Assembly: GCA_027117675.1 (NCBI GenBank)
Contig: JAJAYM010000275.1
Location: forward strand, 1 to 6,016
DNA length: 6,016 nucleotides
DNA from: Actinomycetes bacterium
Lineage (GTDB): Bacteria; Actinomycetota; Actinomycetes; JAHEKZ01
Direction: 5' to 3'
Every line of letters starts with the position of its first letter. Position 1 is the first letter of the stretch. Positions 5,785 through 6,016 of this stretch are shown here, in pieces. Both the position numbers and the translations under genes were made by a program. Below the pieces are notes generated by a model. That model saw nothing but the letters and a program-made list of their open reading frames with translations, had not been told where the DNA came from and did not search any database.

Positions 5785-6016
5785 GTCGTACCTGCCCAGC
5801 ATCGACGGTAAACCAGCTCCCCGAAAGCGTAACCGGAATGTCCTCTGCCACGGCGGCCGTGACCACAACCTGTTCGGCGCCTCGCACCATCTCGGCAAGC
5901 CGGTCGCGTCTGGTCGCGTCGAGCTCGGCGAAGACGTCGTCGAGGATCAACACCGGATCATCACCATCAGCGCGCAACAGTTCGAACGAGGCCAGACGGA
6001 GCGCCAAGACCATCGA
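5771..6016 (-). CDS. recF: DNA replication/repair protein RecF, C-terminal 81 residues (5' end outside window)
   Basis: RecF is an SMC/ABC-like ATPase that works with RecO and RecR to load RecA at gaps and stalled forks. Only the C-terminal 81 codons are present; the gene runs off the right edge and stops at TGA 5773-5771. The fragment begins in the helix that follows the ABC signature (SMVLALRLASFELLR, typical of RecF). It then shows the Walker B/D-loop block PVLILDDVFAELD at about fragment residues 21-33, and the H-loop region strand EQVVVTAAV. The order recF-dciA-gyrB is the standard actinobacterial one, and the 3' end overlaps dciA by 14 bases. The frame looks undamaged. The Walker A motif and N-terminus cannot be assessed here. 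Confidence 0.95.
   Translation of the reverse strand, partial: SMVLALRLASFELLRADGDDPVLILDDVFAELDATRRDRLAEMVRGAEQVVVTAAVAEDIPVTLSGSWFTVDAGQVRREQR
5791..5797 (-). promoter_or_regulatory. Shine-Dalgarno of dciA
   Basis: GGGCAGG on the minus strand, centred about ten bases before the GTG at 5784 and lying within the last codons of recF. It favours GTG 5784 over ATG 5802 as the dciA start. Confidence 0.5.

Noticed and set aside
1..6016. A novel defence, mobile or biosynthetic system
   Set aside because: All coding space is taken by conserved core genes in their usual order with intact motifs. No integrase, transposase, inverted-repeat ends, CRISPR repeats or compositional break was seen.

Overview
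The window is a stretch of actinobacterial chromosome close to the replication origin, read entirely on the minus strand. In transcription order (right to left) it holds the 3' end of recF, dciA (DUF721), gyrB, gyrA and the 5' part of a DUF3566 membrane-protein gene. This is the classical actinobacterial block dnaA-dnaN-recF-dciA-gyrB-gyrA-DUF3566. High GC (about 60% by eye), many GTG starts, the short GyrB without the proteobacterial TOPRIM insertion, and the presence of DciA and DUF3566 all point to Actinomycetota. A member of Micrococcales fits best, but I cannot name a genus from the sequence.

Layout: 6016-5771 is the RecF C-terminus (Walker B and D-loop), cut by the window edge. dciA begins inside the end of recF (GTG at 5784) and ends at 5209. 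A 255-base gap (4954-5208) follows and is the only sizeable non-coding stretch. It carries a plausible promoter for the gyrase genes (-10 TAGAAT at 5075-5070), a perfect 5-bp hairpin at the predicted 5' end of the transcript, and a weak hairpin next to the gyrB start. gyrB (4953-2956) and gyrA (2909-375) are intact, with every catalytic motif present, and are separated by 46 bases. The DUF3566 gene starts in a 4-base GTGA overlap with the gyrA stop and runs off the left edge.

The genes form a replication and topology module. RecF acts in gap repair at stalled forks, DciA helps load the replicative helicase, and GyrB with GyrA make DNA gyrase, which removes positive supercoils ahead of the fork. 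DUF3566 proteins are small membrane proteins of unknown function that travel with gyrA in this phylum.

I find no mobile element, CRISPR, RNA gene or novel system. The points worth a second look are modest: a glycine at the key quinolone-determining position of GyrA, the structure of the gyrBA leader and promoter, tiny ORFs overlapping both gyrase start codons, and the tight coupling of an uncharacterised membrane protein to gyrA. The long open frames on the plus strand are codon-register shadows of gyrA and gyrB.
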